From Pneumocystis sp. 'macacae' (Eukaryota; Ascomycota; Pneumocystomycetes; Pneumocystales; Pneumocystaceae): a stretch of DNA of 64,000 nucleotides. Shown here piece by piece: positions 50,001 through 60,171 of the stretch (the first letter of the stretch is position 1; every line of letters starts with the position of its first letter). Below the pieces are notes generated by a model, which did no database searches, was not told the origin of the DNA, and worked only from the letters and a program-made list of their open reading frames with translations. Made by a program: the position numbers and the translations under genes. The stretch covers positions 281,502-345,501 of the forward strand of contig CM030735.1 of assembly GCA_018127085.1 (NCBI GenBank), read 5' to 3'.

Positions 50001-50689
50001 TATTTTGTCTTTCTTTTTTTTTATTATTAACATTTTAGAATTTATTTACAAAAGATCTAATTCATTAGATGTATCATTAAATTTGATAGAGTATAAAAAT
50101 ATTTAATAGCTTCAAAATATTCAAAATTGACATTTTTTATAGTTAATAAAAATTTTTAGCATCAGTTTAAAAAAATCTAATAAATAATAGATGTCAAATA
50201 AAATTAAAAAAATACTATAATGATTTTAAAAATATAAACCTTTAAAATGAATATATTTAGTAATAAATTCTGTAATGAAAATAAAAGAATATATATCTTT
50301 TTAAAAATATAATTAATTAAATATATGCTATATTTATGAAAATAAATGTGTTTTCTAAGGAGATATGTTTAAAAAGATTTAGTAAAAAATGTAATAAATT
50401 AAAAAAAAAATCAGCAAAAATAAGAAAAATAAAGTAAAGAGAAATTCTTTTAAAAACATTTACTGGTTATTTAAAAATAAAACTGTTACAGTTAAATTAC
50501 CAATAAAAATGTTTTTATTAATAGAAAAGAATGAACTGATGAAATTTTGTTTAGATCCTTCAAATAAATGAAAAATGTTTATAAATCAAATAAAAAACCA
50601 ATGTTATAATTTAAATTCTGAAATTATTTCTTTCAGAAAATAAACTTTTTAAAACAAAATATAATTCATTAGATAAAATTTATTTTTTA
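47058..50689. other. AT-rich intergenic stretch
   Basis: About 3.6 kb of A/T-rich DNA with no supported gene. A run of T at 47236-47259 and several ATATAT tracts stand out. A short frame at 49743-50000 has the composition of translated AT-rich noise and was not called. Confidence 0.5.
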
Positions 50690-52746
50690 TAGATTACAAT
50701 AACATTCAAACTAAATGTGAAAAATTAAACGGAAAATCTGAAAAAGAAATAAAATATACTTTCTAGAATTTAACATTTGATTTATAAAAGAAAATATTAT
50801 ACTAATGGAGAAAAAAAAAGATTTATTCGAAAATGAAATTAGAAAGTCAAGAATAAAAAATACAATTGATCTTTTGATGTTAATAACAAATCACATCATA
50901 GGAGAATCTAAAGCTCATTTTAATAAATATTATGGATTTTGTATCTCTTTATCTTAACTAAAAGAATTATATAATAATACTACAAAAGAAATGGGTAAAA
51001 GAAAGACTATATGCTATTCTGAAAGATAAGTTGAAGTGTGAATATAAAATTTTTAAATTAAAATTAACTAATTTATCACTATCAAATATTAATAAAAGCG
51101 ATAGAACTAAAGTATTAAGATAGACTAAGAAATTTATAAAGCTTTAAAAAGTTTTGTCTAAATTTAGACTCAATGTTTTTATTTAAAAAATTTTTCTATT
51201 TTAAGAAATACTGAACTCAATAATCTACTGTAGCAATGCAAAATTGATATATTTAAAAATACAGTTTTTTAAAAAAGACTATTGATTATTTCAAGACAAT
51301 TTAAAAGGAAAGCTTCATAGTTTAATGATAAACAATTTATTTAAAAGCATCCGTGAATGGATTCTTTAATCTATATAAAAAGAAACTAGGCATCAAAAGG
51401 ATCTGCATCTTTATATTTGTATTTAAAAAGTACACTCATATACTTTTAAAAAATATTGAAAGATAGAATTAAGAATAAAGAAAATTCAAATTAGAAGATT
51501 TTACAAGTCAAAACTATAGGAAATTAGAAAAGAAATGTAAGATATTAGGACAAGATTTACAAATGAATGAGTTACCATGCTTTACACTAAAAGAATAATT
51601 TAATTATTTGAAGAATATAAAAAAATGAAATTAAACATATATATAAAAAAGCAATAGAGAAATCTACTAGCTAATCTAAAAGGAAGAGAACATAGTTTAT
51701 TCTTTCGTGTATACATTTAAACATTCCTTTTCAAATGATTATTAGAAATATTAAATTTAAATGCTCTACATTAAGGAGAAACATGGATTTCTTCTCTATA
51801 GATTGAAAGAGCCTTAACGAGGAAAATAAATACCAATCAATTCTTGATAAATATTGTTTAAATTAGATTAAAACGAACAACCATGCATTTAAAAATTTCT
51901 ATAATAACGCTGGTACTAAAAATGGTCCACCTAAAAATGAACTATGTGAAAAATTAATAAAACAAATAAAAAAAAGGTATGTAGAACTGTCCACAAAATT
52001 AGGAGATATGGCGATAGAACTAGAAAAGAGCGTAAAAGTTGTTAAAGGACTGAACGGGGTCGCAAAAAAAAGCATTGGAAAATACAAAACTTTGAATAAA
52101 CAAAAAACAAATATAAATAACGCAGAATAACACAGCATTGGCTCTACTTTATAATGCAAATGCAAACGTAAAAAGAGATCTAAGAGCGGACGCACTTCAG
52201 AAGGATCATCCTAAATATCTACAACAGAAGGATGCAAATGTAAATATTACTGATGGAGAAGCTATGGTGTTTGATGCAACAACTGAAGCGTTAAAAGTAT
52301 ATGTAGAAGTGGAAGCAGAATGCAAAAATCTATTATTGGAGTGTGGATTCAAAGATGATTGTTCTGAATATAAAGGTGCATGTGAGAAAATTGAAGATGC
52401 ATGTAGTAAACTAAAACCTCTGGAAATCAAGTCTTCAAAGAAAGAAGCAACTAATCAAACTACAATAGAAGCAACAGTCATTATAAAAACAGGGCCACAT
52501 GGAACGCAAAAGACACTAATAGTAGGAGGAAAACGCTTTTCGGTTCGTGAAACAGACAAATGGGTTACAAGTACTCCGATATACATACAGACATCTACCA
52601 TAACATCAACAGTGACACCAAGTCAATGCAAGCCGACAAAGTGTGGAGAAGCAGGAGATGTAAAATCGAGTGAAGGGTTGAGGATGAGTGGGTGGGATGT
52701 GATGAAGGGAGTAATATTAACAATGATTATTTTGGCTATAGTTTAG
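50690..52746 (+). pseudogene. Decayed MSG gene with intact 3' end
   Basis: Several frames hold ordered MSG blocks broken by stops. Near 51,500 one frame reads YRKLEKKCKILGQDLQMNEL, then PCFTLKE before a stop. Near 51,920 another reads NELCEKLIKQIKKRYVELST. From about 52,138 to 52,746 the frame is open and encodes CKNLLLECGFKDDCSEYKGA, CSKLKPLEIK, a Thr-rich segment, QCKPTKCGEAGD and a GPI-type tail (VILTMIILAIV). The order matches the C-terminal half of the neighbouring genes. Upstream of about 51,290 the match is too weak to fix the left boundary; NIQTKCEKLNGKSEKEI near 50,700 is the earliest plausible block. I describe it only as broken. Confidence 0.75.
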
Positions 52747-53847
52747 AATGAATGACTAAGATCGGAGAAAAAACATATATATTTTGGAATGAATAAAGTC
52801 TAGGGAACGTCATCTATATTTAGGATAAGCATGGTTTAGGAGGTGGCATGTGTATTTGTAATGGGTGAGATCTAGAAAAGAATATCTATTTGTATATTTG
52901 GGCAGAAAGAATAAAACAAAAAAGAATAAAAGAGACCAAAGAAATGGCTTCTTTAGTAATTTACTATACACTTTGAGTGACATTAACCTGTATTTTTAAT
53001 TCAACCAACTTGTACTTTTATAACTCGCTTTCTATCTATTTACATATATTTATCCTAATAATCTTTTCAAAAGCATGACTAAGAATTAAAGTAGAGGCCA
53101 TGGAGAATGCCCCTTGAAGATACTTGATATGAAAATAAGATGAGAAATATAATTGTCAAAGTATTTATCAGATTTTACAGAAAGCTTTGTATTTAAATTT
53201 GCATAATATAATATAGAACCATTTTAAAATAGGATTTATTAACATTACTGAATGTGATTTACTGACATTACTGAATGGAATTTACTAGCATCATTTAACC
53301 ATTTCATAAAAAGAATTTAATGAGTTTAAAGGAATATAAAGGAATATTTACAAAATGAATTAGTATCTATTGGGATATGAAAAATATAAATATGTATTTA
53401 ATTTTAAAAAGCAAACATGTTTTAAAAATACTATCCAAAATTAATATTTATTTTCTTAAAGTAATTTCTATTACGTATTTTTATTTTTCTAAAATACACT
53501 AGAAAGTCAAACCTTTTAGAAAAAAGAAAAACCTGCATTTTGAAAGAACCATGTTTCTTCATAAATACAAACCGATTCATATTTTTGACTCGTTTTCAGA
53601 ATTTATAGCAATGTATCACGTGTACTAAAAGAACCTCAGATTGTTTCAGAAGTCTTTTAAGAACAAAGATTTAATGCATACTTTTATAACGAGCAGAATT
53701 CTTTTAAACCATGTTTTATACTTGAGAATGGGCATACAAAACAGTTGAGATGACTAAGCAGAAGTACGCTTCATAAACTTGCAAGAGTAGCTGCACATGA
53801 AATAGAAGCCAAGCACGCGACGTGTTCTAAAGAGTTCAGCACGGACG
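52747..53847. other. Intergenic region upstream of the first CRJE-type MSG
   Basis: This 1.1-kb spacer has more balanced base composition than the desert to its left. It begins with a short block after the stop codon (ACATATATATTTTGGAATGA) that resembles the 3' flanks of the other MSG genes. No gene, signal peptide or ATG in frame with the following MSG is found; the frame upstream of the junction meets a TAG near 53808. Confidence 0.6.
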
Positions 53848-56800
53848 GTGGCGCGGGCGGTTAAGAGGCGGGCACAAGCAGGAGCACAGAATGTATATGA
53901 GGATGAAGAGATTCTTTTGGCTTTAATTGTGAAAAATGATTATAAAGATGATAAATGTAAAGAAAGTTTAGAAAAGTATTGTAAAGAATTAAAAAGTGCT
54001 GCACTAAAAGAGAAAGAAATACATGAAAAGCTTGAAGATTTATGTGAAGATAAAAAGCGAGAAACAAAATGCACAGAATTGAAAGACAAAATTACCAAAA
54101 AATGCACTGAATTTAAAGACAAACTCAAAACAGAAGCTGAAAAAGATATTTCAAATTTAAAGGATGAAGATTGCAAAAAGAATGAGCAACAATGTTTGTT
54201 TTTAGAAGGAGCATGTCCAACAGATCTTAAAGATAACTGTAACAAGTTGAGAAATAAATGTTACCAGAAGAAGCGCGATGAGGTAGCAGAAAAAGTTCTT
54301 TTAAGGGCGCTTAGCGGGAAGCTTAAAGAAGAAGACTCATGTAAACAGAAGCTCAAGGAAGTTTGCCTGGAATTGAGTGGAGAAAGTGATGAATTAACGG
54401 AATTCTGTTTTGATAAAGAAAAAACATGCCAGAGTCTTATAACTAAGGAACAATCTCTCTGTAATTCCCTAAAAGGTGAAGTTGATAATCTTTTAAAAAA
54501 ACAAAACGAGTTACAGATGAAATGCCTACCATTACTTAAAAAATGCTACTTTTACAGCACAGATTGCACTGGAAATGAACCGGAATGCGAGAAACTCAAA
54601 AATAGTTGCAAAGGAAAGGGAGTAGTTTACGAGAGACCGGGTTCAGACTTTGAGCCCACGCGGCCGGGGCTTACAGTGGCAGAAGAAATAGAGCTGCAGG
54701 AGCTTTATGGGGAGGCAGCAAGGGAAGGGGTCTATATTGGGAGACCGCCCACAAGAGATGCTGCTGAACTTTTACTCTTGCTGAGTCAGAGAAGTACAAA
54801 ATCGGGAGCCAAAGAAAAATGTCAAGATGTACTTGATACAAAATGCAAGGACCTTAAAGAACATGGACTTCTGAAGGATTTCTGTGATGGAAATACTAAT
54901 AAAGCAAGTAATAATGGAACAGAAGAATGCAATAAATTAGATAAAAAAGAAAAGGAAAGCGCCCTGGCTCTCACTACAAAAATTGGAAATAAATATTTTG
55001 CTGAAACTAAACCAAATACAATTATTGGATGGAATTATTTACCAAAATTCTTTACTGATAAAGATTGCAGAACTCTGGAGTCAGACTGTCTTTATTTTGG
55101 AGGCCAAGGAGGTACTGACACGCCCTGCAGTAACTTAAGAGCAGCGTGTTACAAAAAGGGACTTGATGCAGTAGCAAATGAGGTGTTGCAACGCGAATTG
55201 CGGGGTTCATTGCAGGGTTCGAATGGAACGTGGCTTGAAAATCTTCAAAAAGGGATAGCAAAAGCCTGCAAGGAACTAAAAGGACTGAGTGATGAACTGT
55301 TTGTACTGTGCATGGATCCGAAAAGCACAGCGCTTACGCTTTCAACAGATTTGCGGATGAGGGCAGTTTATTTGCAGGAGCTCTTGAATGAAAAACGGGA
55401 TTTCCCGACGAGAAAGGATTGCGAAGTGTTGGAGAAGAAGTGTGAGGACTTGGGACCTGATTCAAGAGAAATTGGGTGGCCGTGTTATACGCTGAATCAA
55501 CATTGCAGACGGTTGGAGAATGCAGAACAGTTGGAGGAGGAATTACTAAAAGAAAAAATAGAAGGCTTAGATAAGTTTGATTCGTGTGTAGAAAGCTTAA
55601 GGAAACGATGCAATGGTTGGTCTAGAAGGGGGAATCGGTTTGCTCTTGCATGTCTGGCGCAGAATGTTACGTGCAGGATTATCACGAAGAGCGTCAAGTC
55701 CAAGTGTGCAGCATTAGACGGGCATATGAAAGATAATCAAATTGTAAAAAATGCCAAGGAAGATGACAAAAAAGAATCATTATGTAGCTCTTGGTGGCCA
55801 TATTGCAATAAGTATATGTCAAGTTGTGAGGATTTGAGAGCCGATAAGGATCATACTTGCAAAAAGCTGAAGGAACAGTGTAAATCATTCATTGAGCAAG
55901 AGGAATTGAAAGTGAAGCTATTAGATGAGCTAAAGGGAAACTTGAAAAAGAAGGAAGAATGTAAAGCAAAACTTGATGGATACTGCACAGAATGGGCAAA
56001 TGCAACTAATTCACTTAAAACTTTGTGCACAGACAAAAGTACTACAAATAAAAGTGATACTGATTTTAGAAATGAACTCTGTGAAAAACTTGTACAACGA
56101 GTGAAGAAGCAGTGCCCAGAACTATTGAAGGGCCTTACAGAAGCTAAAAATAAGCTTGAAAAGGGAGGAGAAGAATATAAGGGAATCAAAAAAGAAGCGG
56201 AAGACGCAATGGAAAAAGCAGGACTTGTTTTAGTTACAACAAAGGCAGCAGGCGACGGCTCAGGAAATAAAGTAGAAGTAGTAGCAAAAAACGAAAAGAA
56301 ATTCAAGCTTGTTAAGAGAGATGCAAAGAAACATGTGGTACTAAAGGTGACAGAAGAAGAAGTAAAAGCATTTGATTTGGTATCGCTGGCGTTCAATTTA
56401 TATGTAGAGTTGAAAGAAATATGCAAAGACTCTGTAAAGAAGTGTGGGTTTGAAAAAGAGTGTGAAGAATGCAAAGAAGCATGTAAAACAGTAAGAAATG
56501 TATGTACAGGATTGAAACCGCTGGAAATCAAGGAGTATGAGGCAAAGATAGAGACAAGAAACATTACAACAACAGTAACAAGCACAGTCGAGTCAGGAGA
56601 AAAAACAGTGGGCCAGGAGTGCAAATCGATTCAGACTACAGATGTGTGGGTCACGAAGACATCCACACACACGAGTACATCGACATCCACGTCGACCACG
56701 ACGTCGACAGTCACATTGACATCGACGAGGCGGTGCAAACCTACAAAGTGCACAACAGGGGATGAAGCGGGAGACGTGACGCCAAGCGGGGGGTTGAGGA

Positions 56801-56862
56801 TAACAGGGTGGAGTGTAATGAAGGGGGTGTTATTAGGAATGGTTATTTCGGTTATGATTTAA
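53848..56862 (+). CDS. CRJE-type MSG, complete body without start codon (silent donor)
   Basis: The frame begins at the junction element (GTG GCG CGG GCG ...) and encodes 1004 residues starting ARAVKRRAQAGAQNVYEDEE. No ATG lies in frame between the preceding stop and the junction, and no signal peptide is present. Such MSG copies are known to be expressed only after recombination behind a single upstream expression-site leader, with Kex-type cleavage at KR. The body has the family's cysteine-paired helical repeats (CLFLEGACPTDLKDNC; KCYQKKRDEVAEKVLLRALS; PCYTLNQHCRRLENAEQL), long Lys/Glu coiled-coil, a Thr/Ser-rich stalk (STSTSTSTTTSTVTLTSTRR), CKPTKC and a GPI-type hydrophobic end. Codon third positions are less AT-biased than in the leader-bearing MSGs. 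Confidence 0.92.
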   Translation: MARAVKRRAQAGAQNVYEDEEILLALIVKNDYKDDKCKESLEKYCKELKSAALKEKEIHEKLEDLCEDKKRETKCTELKDKITKKCTEFKDKLKTEAEKDISNLKDEDCKKNEQQCLFLEGACPTDLKDNCNKLRNKCYQKKRDEVAEKVLLRALSGKLKEEDSCKQKLKEVCLELSGESDELTEFCFDKEKTCQSLITKEQSLCNSLKGEVDNLLKKQNELQMKCLPLLKKCYFYSTDCTGNEPECEKLKNSCKGKGVVYERPGSDFEPTRPGLTVAEEIELQELYGEAAREGVYIGRPPTRDAAELLLLLSQRSTKSGAKEKCQDVLDTKCKDLKEHGLLKDFCDGNTNKASNNGTEECNKLDKKEKESALALTTKIGNKYFAETKPNTIIGWNYLPKFFTDKDCRTLESDCLYFGGQGGTDTPCSNLRAACYKKGLDAVANEVLQRELRGSLQGSNGTWLENLQKGIAKACKELKGLSDELFVLCMDPKSTALTLSTDLRMRAVYLQELLNEKRDFPTRKDCEVLEKKCEDLGPDSREIGWPCYTLNQHCRRLENAEQLEEELLKEKIEGLDKFDSCVESLRKRCNGWSRRGNRFALACLAQNVTCRIITKSVKSKCAALDGHMKDNQIVKNAKEDDKKESLCSSWWPYCNKYMSSCEDLRADKDHTCKKLKEQCKSFIEQEELKVKLLDELKGNLKKKEECKAKLDGYCTEWANATNSLKTLCTDKSTTNKSDTDFRNELCEKLVQRVKKQCPELLKGLTEAKNKLEKGGEEYKGIKKEAEDAMEKAGLVLVTTKAAGDGSGNKVEVVAKNEKKFKLVKRDAKKHVVLKVTEEEVKAFDLVSLAFNLYVELKEICKDSVKKCGFEKECEECKEACKTVRNVCTGLKPLEIKEYEAKIETRNITTTVTSTVESGEKTVGQECKSIQTTDVWVTKTSTHTSTSTSTSTTTSTVTLTSTRRCKPTKCTTGDEAGDVTPSGGLRITGWSVMKGVLLGMVISVMI
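53850..53872 (+). other. Conserved recombination junction element (CRJE-type)
   Basis: The 23 bases here are identical to 57198-57220 and include GCGCGGGCGGTTAAGAGGCG. They encode ARAVKRR, containing a dibasic KR protease site. In Pneumocystis the CRJE marks where donor MSG genes join the expression-site leader. Confidence 0.88.
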
Positions 56863-57183
56863 GGGACAAATGAACATGGTTGGGAAAAGCATGTATATTA
56901 AGGAACAATTGACATGAAGTGCATTCAACGAGACGTACTCTCGCGTAATCTGCCCATATTTTCATCTACCTATGCTCTTTATGCCCATTTACCATGTTTT
57001 TTATTTCCATTTATTGTAATTCAATTTTCGCGTTTACCCCACATTTACCCCACACAAATTTTAGATATGTCACGTGACAACCACCACAATGAAAGATAAG
57101 AAGGGGCACACCTTGAGTATCCTTTGCTTTCACGTAAAAGTTCAAGGTGAAACAGGTTTGTCTTTTGGGTCGTCGGCCTGAAT
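56863..57183. other. Spacer between the two CRJE-type MSG genes
   Basis: The spacer has no gene or promoter signal I can support. It carries a CATGTATAT-TGCATT block soon after the MSG stop, the left arm of a 27-bp inverted repeat (57034-57060), and a CACGTGA box at 57071. The last 60 bases lead into the junction of the next MSG. Confidence 0.6.
57034..57060. repeat. Left arm of a 27-bp inverted repeat around the last MSG
   Basis: The sequence is two tandem TTACCCCACA-type units followed by CAAATT. It matches the reverse complement of 60537-60563 at 26 of 27 bases. The two arms enclose the MSG gene 57184-60171 and little else. Confidence 0.85.
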
Positions 57184-60171
57184 TTGGCGCGGGGGGCGGC
57201 GCGGGCGGTTAAGAGGCGGGATGCAGGGGGGAAAGGAGTTAATGTATATGAGGATGAATACTATCTTTTGGCATTGATTTTGAAAAAAGATAATTTAGTA
57301 GAAGCACAATGCAAACAGGAACTAAAAAGCTATTGCGATAATTTGAAAAAAATAGATGAAAATTTTAGTATACATTCAAAATTAAAGGATGTTTGTGAAA
57401 ACAATGGTGAAAAAAAATGTAAAGATCTGAAAACTAATGTTGAAACAAAATGTAATACATTTAAAACAGAACTTGAAAAAGTATATCAGAAGCCATCTGA
57501 TGATAATTGTAAGGAGAACGAACGACAATGTCTATTTTTGGAAGCAGCATGTCCTGATGATCTTAAAGAGAACTGCAATAAGTTAAGGACGAATTGCTAC
57601 CAGAAGAAGCGTGAGGAGGTAGCAGAGGAAGCTCTTTTGAGGGCGCTTAACGGGAATCTTGAAGATGCTGGTAAATGTAAAGAGAAGATTAAGGAGATTT
57701 GCAAAGTATTGGGTCAAGAAAGCGACGAGTTGTTGAAGAAATGTGTTGATATAGACAAAACATGTAAACCTTTAGCAGAAGCAGCAAAAAATAAATGTGA
57801 GCTTTTAAAAAAAGAGGTAGAAAAAGCACTAAAACCTGACGAAGAGTTACAAAGAAATGGACATTCATTGCTTAAGGAATGCCACTTTTATGGAGAAAAT
57901 TGCAAAAACGAGAAGCCAAACTGCGATAAATTGAAAGACAAGTGCAAAACAGCAGGAATCGTTTATGTGCCACCAGGTTCAGAATTTGATCCTACTCGTC
58001 CAGAGCCTACACTGGCAGAAAAAATAGGATTGGATGAGCTTTACAAGGAGGCAGCAGCGCAGGGCGTTGTGATTGAAAGAGCATTAGAAGGGGATCCTCT
58101 TGATTTGTTAGTGTTGTTATCAGGAAAGGAGAGCTTTAGTGAAGCTAAATGCAAAACTATACTCAGTACTAAATGTGATTCTTTTAAACATCTTGCAAAG
58201 GATTTAGAAGAGTTATGCAATAATACAGAAAAACATGCTAATAAATGTCAAGAATATTACCAGAAGTTTCAGGAAAAAAATCAAGTTTTGACCAGAAGAT
58301 TTCAAAACAGAAATTTTAAAAATGAAGTTATGTTATGGAATAAATTACCAGAATTTCTTACTGATCATGATTGCGTGGAATTTCAATTTGAGTGTTTTTA
58401 TTATGAAGGTCAATCTTTTGGGACACAATGCAAGAATGTTAGGGCAGCGTGTTATAAAAGAGGACTGGATGAATTTGCAAATAAAGCATTACAAGATGTA
58501 CTACGGGGGAAGTTTAATGACGAAACTGGGGAATTATCTAAAGAGTTTCCAAAAGAACTGGTAAAAGTGTGTAAAGATCTGAAAAATAAAACTAAAGAGC
58601 TATTTGCATTATGTGTGCAGCCAGGAGAAACAATCTTTGTGCTGCAAACAGATTTACGTATAAAGACAAACCAGCTGCAAGACCACCTGAACGAGAACCG
58701 GGATCTTCCGACGAGGCAGCACTGCACGGATTTATTGAAGAAGTGTGAGGTTTTGGGGCAGGACTCTAAGGAGATTCACTGGCCTTGTTGGACACTCAAG
58801 CATAACTGTAAGCGGCTGGGCGTTGCAGAGCAGTTAGAAGAGAAGTTGTTGGCGGAGAAAGTCGAGAAGTTGGATGACTTTGAATCGTGCGTAGAAACAC
58901 TGAGAGGGCGATGCAGTGGGTGGGGGAGACGGGGGAGGACGCGGTACGCGCTTGGGTGTGTCGCGCCGAACGCCACCTGCACGTACCTCACGGGGAGTGT
59001 CGAGTCTAAGTGTGCTACACTGAGGACACGTATAGAAAAAGAAGGCATTGTAGAAAAGGCGAAGAAAGAGAAGGAGGAGAAGAAAACGCAAGAAACATGT
59101 GAGCGTTGGATGCCGTTTTGCAGCAAATTTATGTATAGTTGTAAAAATCTAACAGCTGATGGGGATCATACTTGCAAAAAGCTTGAGGAACAGTGTGAAT
59201 CATTTATTAAACAACAGGAATTAAAAACAGAATTACTTTATGAATTAAAAGGTTATTTGAAAACAGCAGGTGAATGCAAAACAAAACTTGACATATACTG
59301 CACAGAATGGGAAAAAGCAACTAATAAACTTAAGAATTTGTGTACTGATGGCACTGGAAAAGATGATTTTAGGAATAAACTCTGTGGTGAACTTGTAGAA
59401 CGAGTGAAGAAGCAGTGTCCTGTGCTGGAAAGGAAACTCATAGAGGCTAGTGAGGAGCTGAAAGAGAAAGAAAAAGAGTATACGAAAATCAAGGAAAAAG
59501 CAGTGAAGGCAATGGAAACAGCAAAACTTGTTTTAGTTACAACGAGGGCAACAGGTAATAAATCAGAAAATAAAGCACCTGCACCCGCAGCAAAAAGCGA
59601 AAAGCAATTCAAGCTTGTTAGGAGAGATGCAAAGACATCTGTGGTGGCAAAGGTGACAGAAGAAGAGATAACAGCATTTGATTTGGTATCGCAGGCGTTG
59701 AGTTTGTATGTAGAGTTGAAGGAGGAGTGTCAAGATCTATTGAAGGGGTGTGGGTTCAGAAAAGAATGTGAAGGATGTAAAGATGCGTGCGAAAAAATAG
59801 ATGGAATATGTTCGAAGGTGAAGCCATTGGAGGTGACGGAGCACAAGGTAGAGACATCAACGACGACGACGACAACGACGACGACGACAACGATAGTTGG
59901 ATCAGAGGCAGGAAAAGCAGGAACTGAGCAGTGCACATCAATTAGAACGACAGACACGTGGGTCACACACACATCGACACACACAAGCACATCGACGTCC
60001 ACGTCGACGACGACATCGACGGTGACGCTGACGTCGACCCGGCGGTGCAAGCCGACGAGGTGCACGACAGGGGACGAGGCAGGCGAGGTGACGCCGAGTG
60101 GGGGGCTGAGGATGCGTGGGTGGGGCGTGAAGGGGGTGTTGTTGGGGATGATGATTTCAGTTATGATTTAG
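57184..60171 (+). CDS. CRJE-type MSG, complete body without start codon (silent donor)
   Basis: This frame encodes 995 residues from its first junction codon (TTG). It reads ARGAARAVKRRDAGGKGV, showing a partial second copy of the GCGCGG core before the full junction. As in the copy at 53848, no ATG or signal peptide precedes it. The body aligns along its whole length with that gene (CLFLEAACPDDLKENCNKLR; NCYQKKREEVAEEALLRALN; PCWTLKHNCKRLGVAEQLEE), then a poly-threonine run, STSTSTSTTTSTVTLTSTRR, CKPTRC and a hydrophobic GPI-type tail. Third positions are more G/C than in any other MSG here, most strongly around 58,880-59,000 and in the last 300 bp. Confidence 0.92.
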   Translation: MARGAARAVKRRDAGGKGVNVYEDEYYLLALILKKDNLVEAQCKQELKSYCDNLKKIDENFSIHSKLKDVCENNGEKKCKDLKTNVETKCNTFKTELEKVYQKPSDDNCKENERQCLFLEAACPDDLKENCNKLRTNCYQKKREEVAEEALLRALNGNLEDAGKCKEKIKEICKVLGQESDELLKKCVDIDKTCKPLAEAAKNKCELLKKEVEKALKPDEELQRNGHSLLKECHFYGENCKNEKPNCDKLKDKCKTAGIVYVPPGSEFDPTRPEPTLAEKIGLDELYKEAAAQGVVIERALEGDPLDLLVLLSGKESFSEAKCKTILSTKCDSFKHLAKDLEELCNNTEKHANKCQEYYQKFQEKNQVLTRRFQNRNFKNEVMLWNKLPEFLTDHDCVEFQFECFYYEGQSFGTQCKNVRAACYKRGLDEFANKALQDVLRGKFNDETGELSKEFPKELVKVCKDLKNKTKELFALCVQPGETIFVLQTDLRIKTNQLQDHLNENRDLPTRQHCTDLLKKCEVLGQDSKEIHWPCWTLKHNCKRLGVAEQLEEKLLAEKVEKLDDFESCVETLRGRCSGWGRRGRTRYALGCVAPNATCTYLTGSVESKCATLRTRIEKEGIVEKAKKEKEEKKTQETCERWMPFCSKFMYSCKNLTADGDHTCKKLEEQCESFIKQQELKTELLYELKGYLKTAGECKTKLDIYCTEWEKATNKLKNLCTDGTGKDDFRNKLCGELVERVKKQCPVLERKLIEASEELKEKEKEYTKIKEKAVKAMETAKLVLVTTRATGNKSENKAPAPAAKSEKQFKLVRRDAKTSVVAKVTEEEITAFDLVSQALSLYVELKEECQDLLKGCGFRKECEGCKDACEKIDGICSKVKPLEVTEHKVETSTTTTTTTTTTTIVGSEAGKAGTEQCTSIRTTDTWVTHTSTHTSTSTSTSTTTSTVTLTSTRRCKPTRCTTGDEAGEVTPSGGLRMRGWGVKGVLLGMMISVMI
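57198..57220 (+). other. Second CRJE-type junction element
   Basis: It is identical over 23 bases to 53850-53872. It is preceded at 57186 by an extra GGCGCGGG, a partial duplication of the element that adds codons without shifting the frame. Confidence 0.88.
59850..59895. repeat. ACG/ACA trinucleotide run encoding poly-threonine
   Basis: A run of ACG and ACA codons gives about a dozen consecutive threonines in the stalk of the last MSG. The copy at 53848 has only a short Thr tract at the same place, so the length varies between paralogues. Confidence 0.85.

Noticed and set aside
55851..56624. Antisense 257-residue frame in the MSG gene at 53.8 kb
   Set aside because: A lysine/glutamate-rich gene yields a phenylalanine/serine-rich open antisense frame by codon complementarity.
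35261..60171. A transposon or retroelement in the MSG region
   Set aside because: No reverse transcriptase, integrase, transposase or long terminal repeat is visible. The inverted repeat around the last MSG has no associated enzyme gene.
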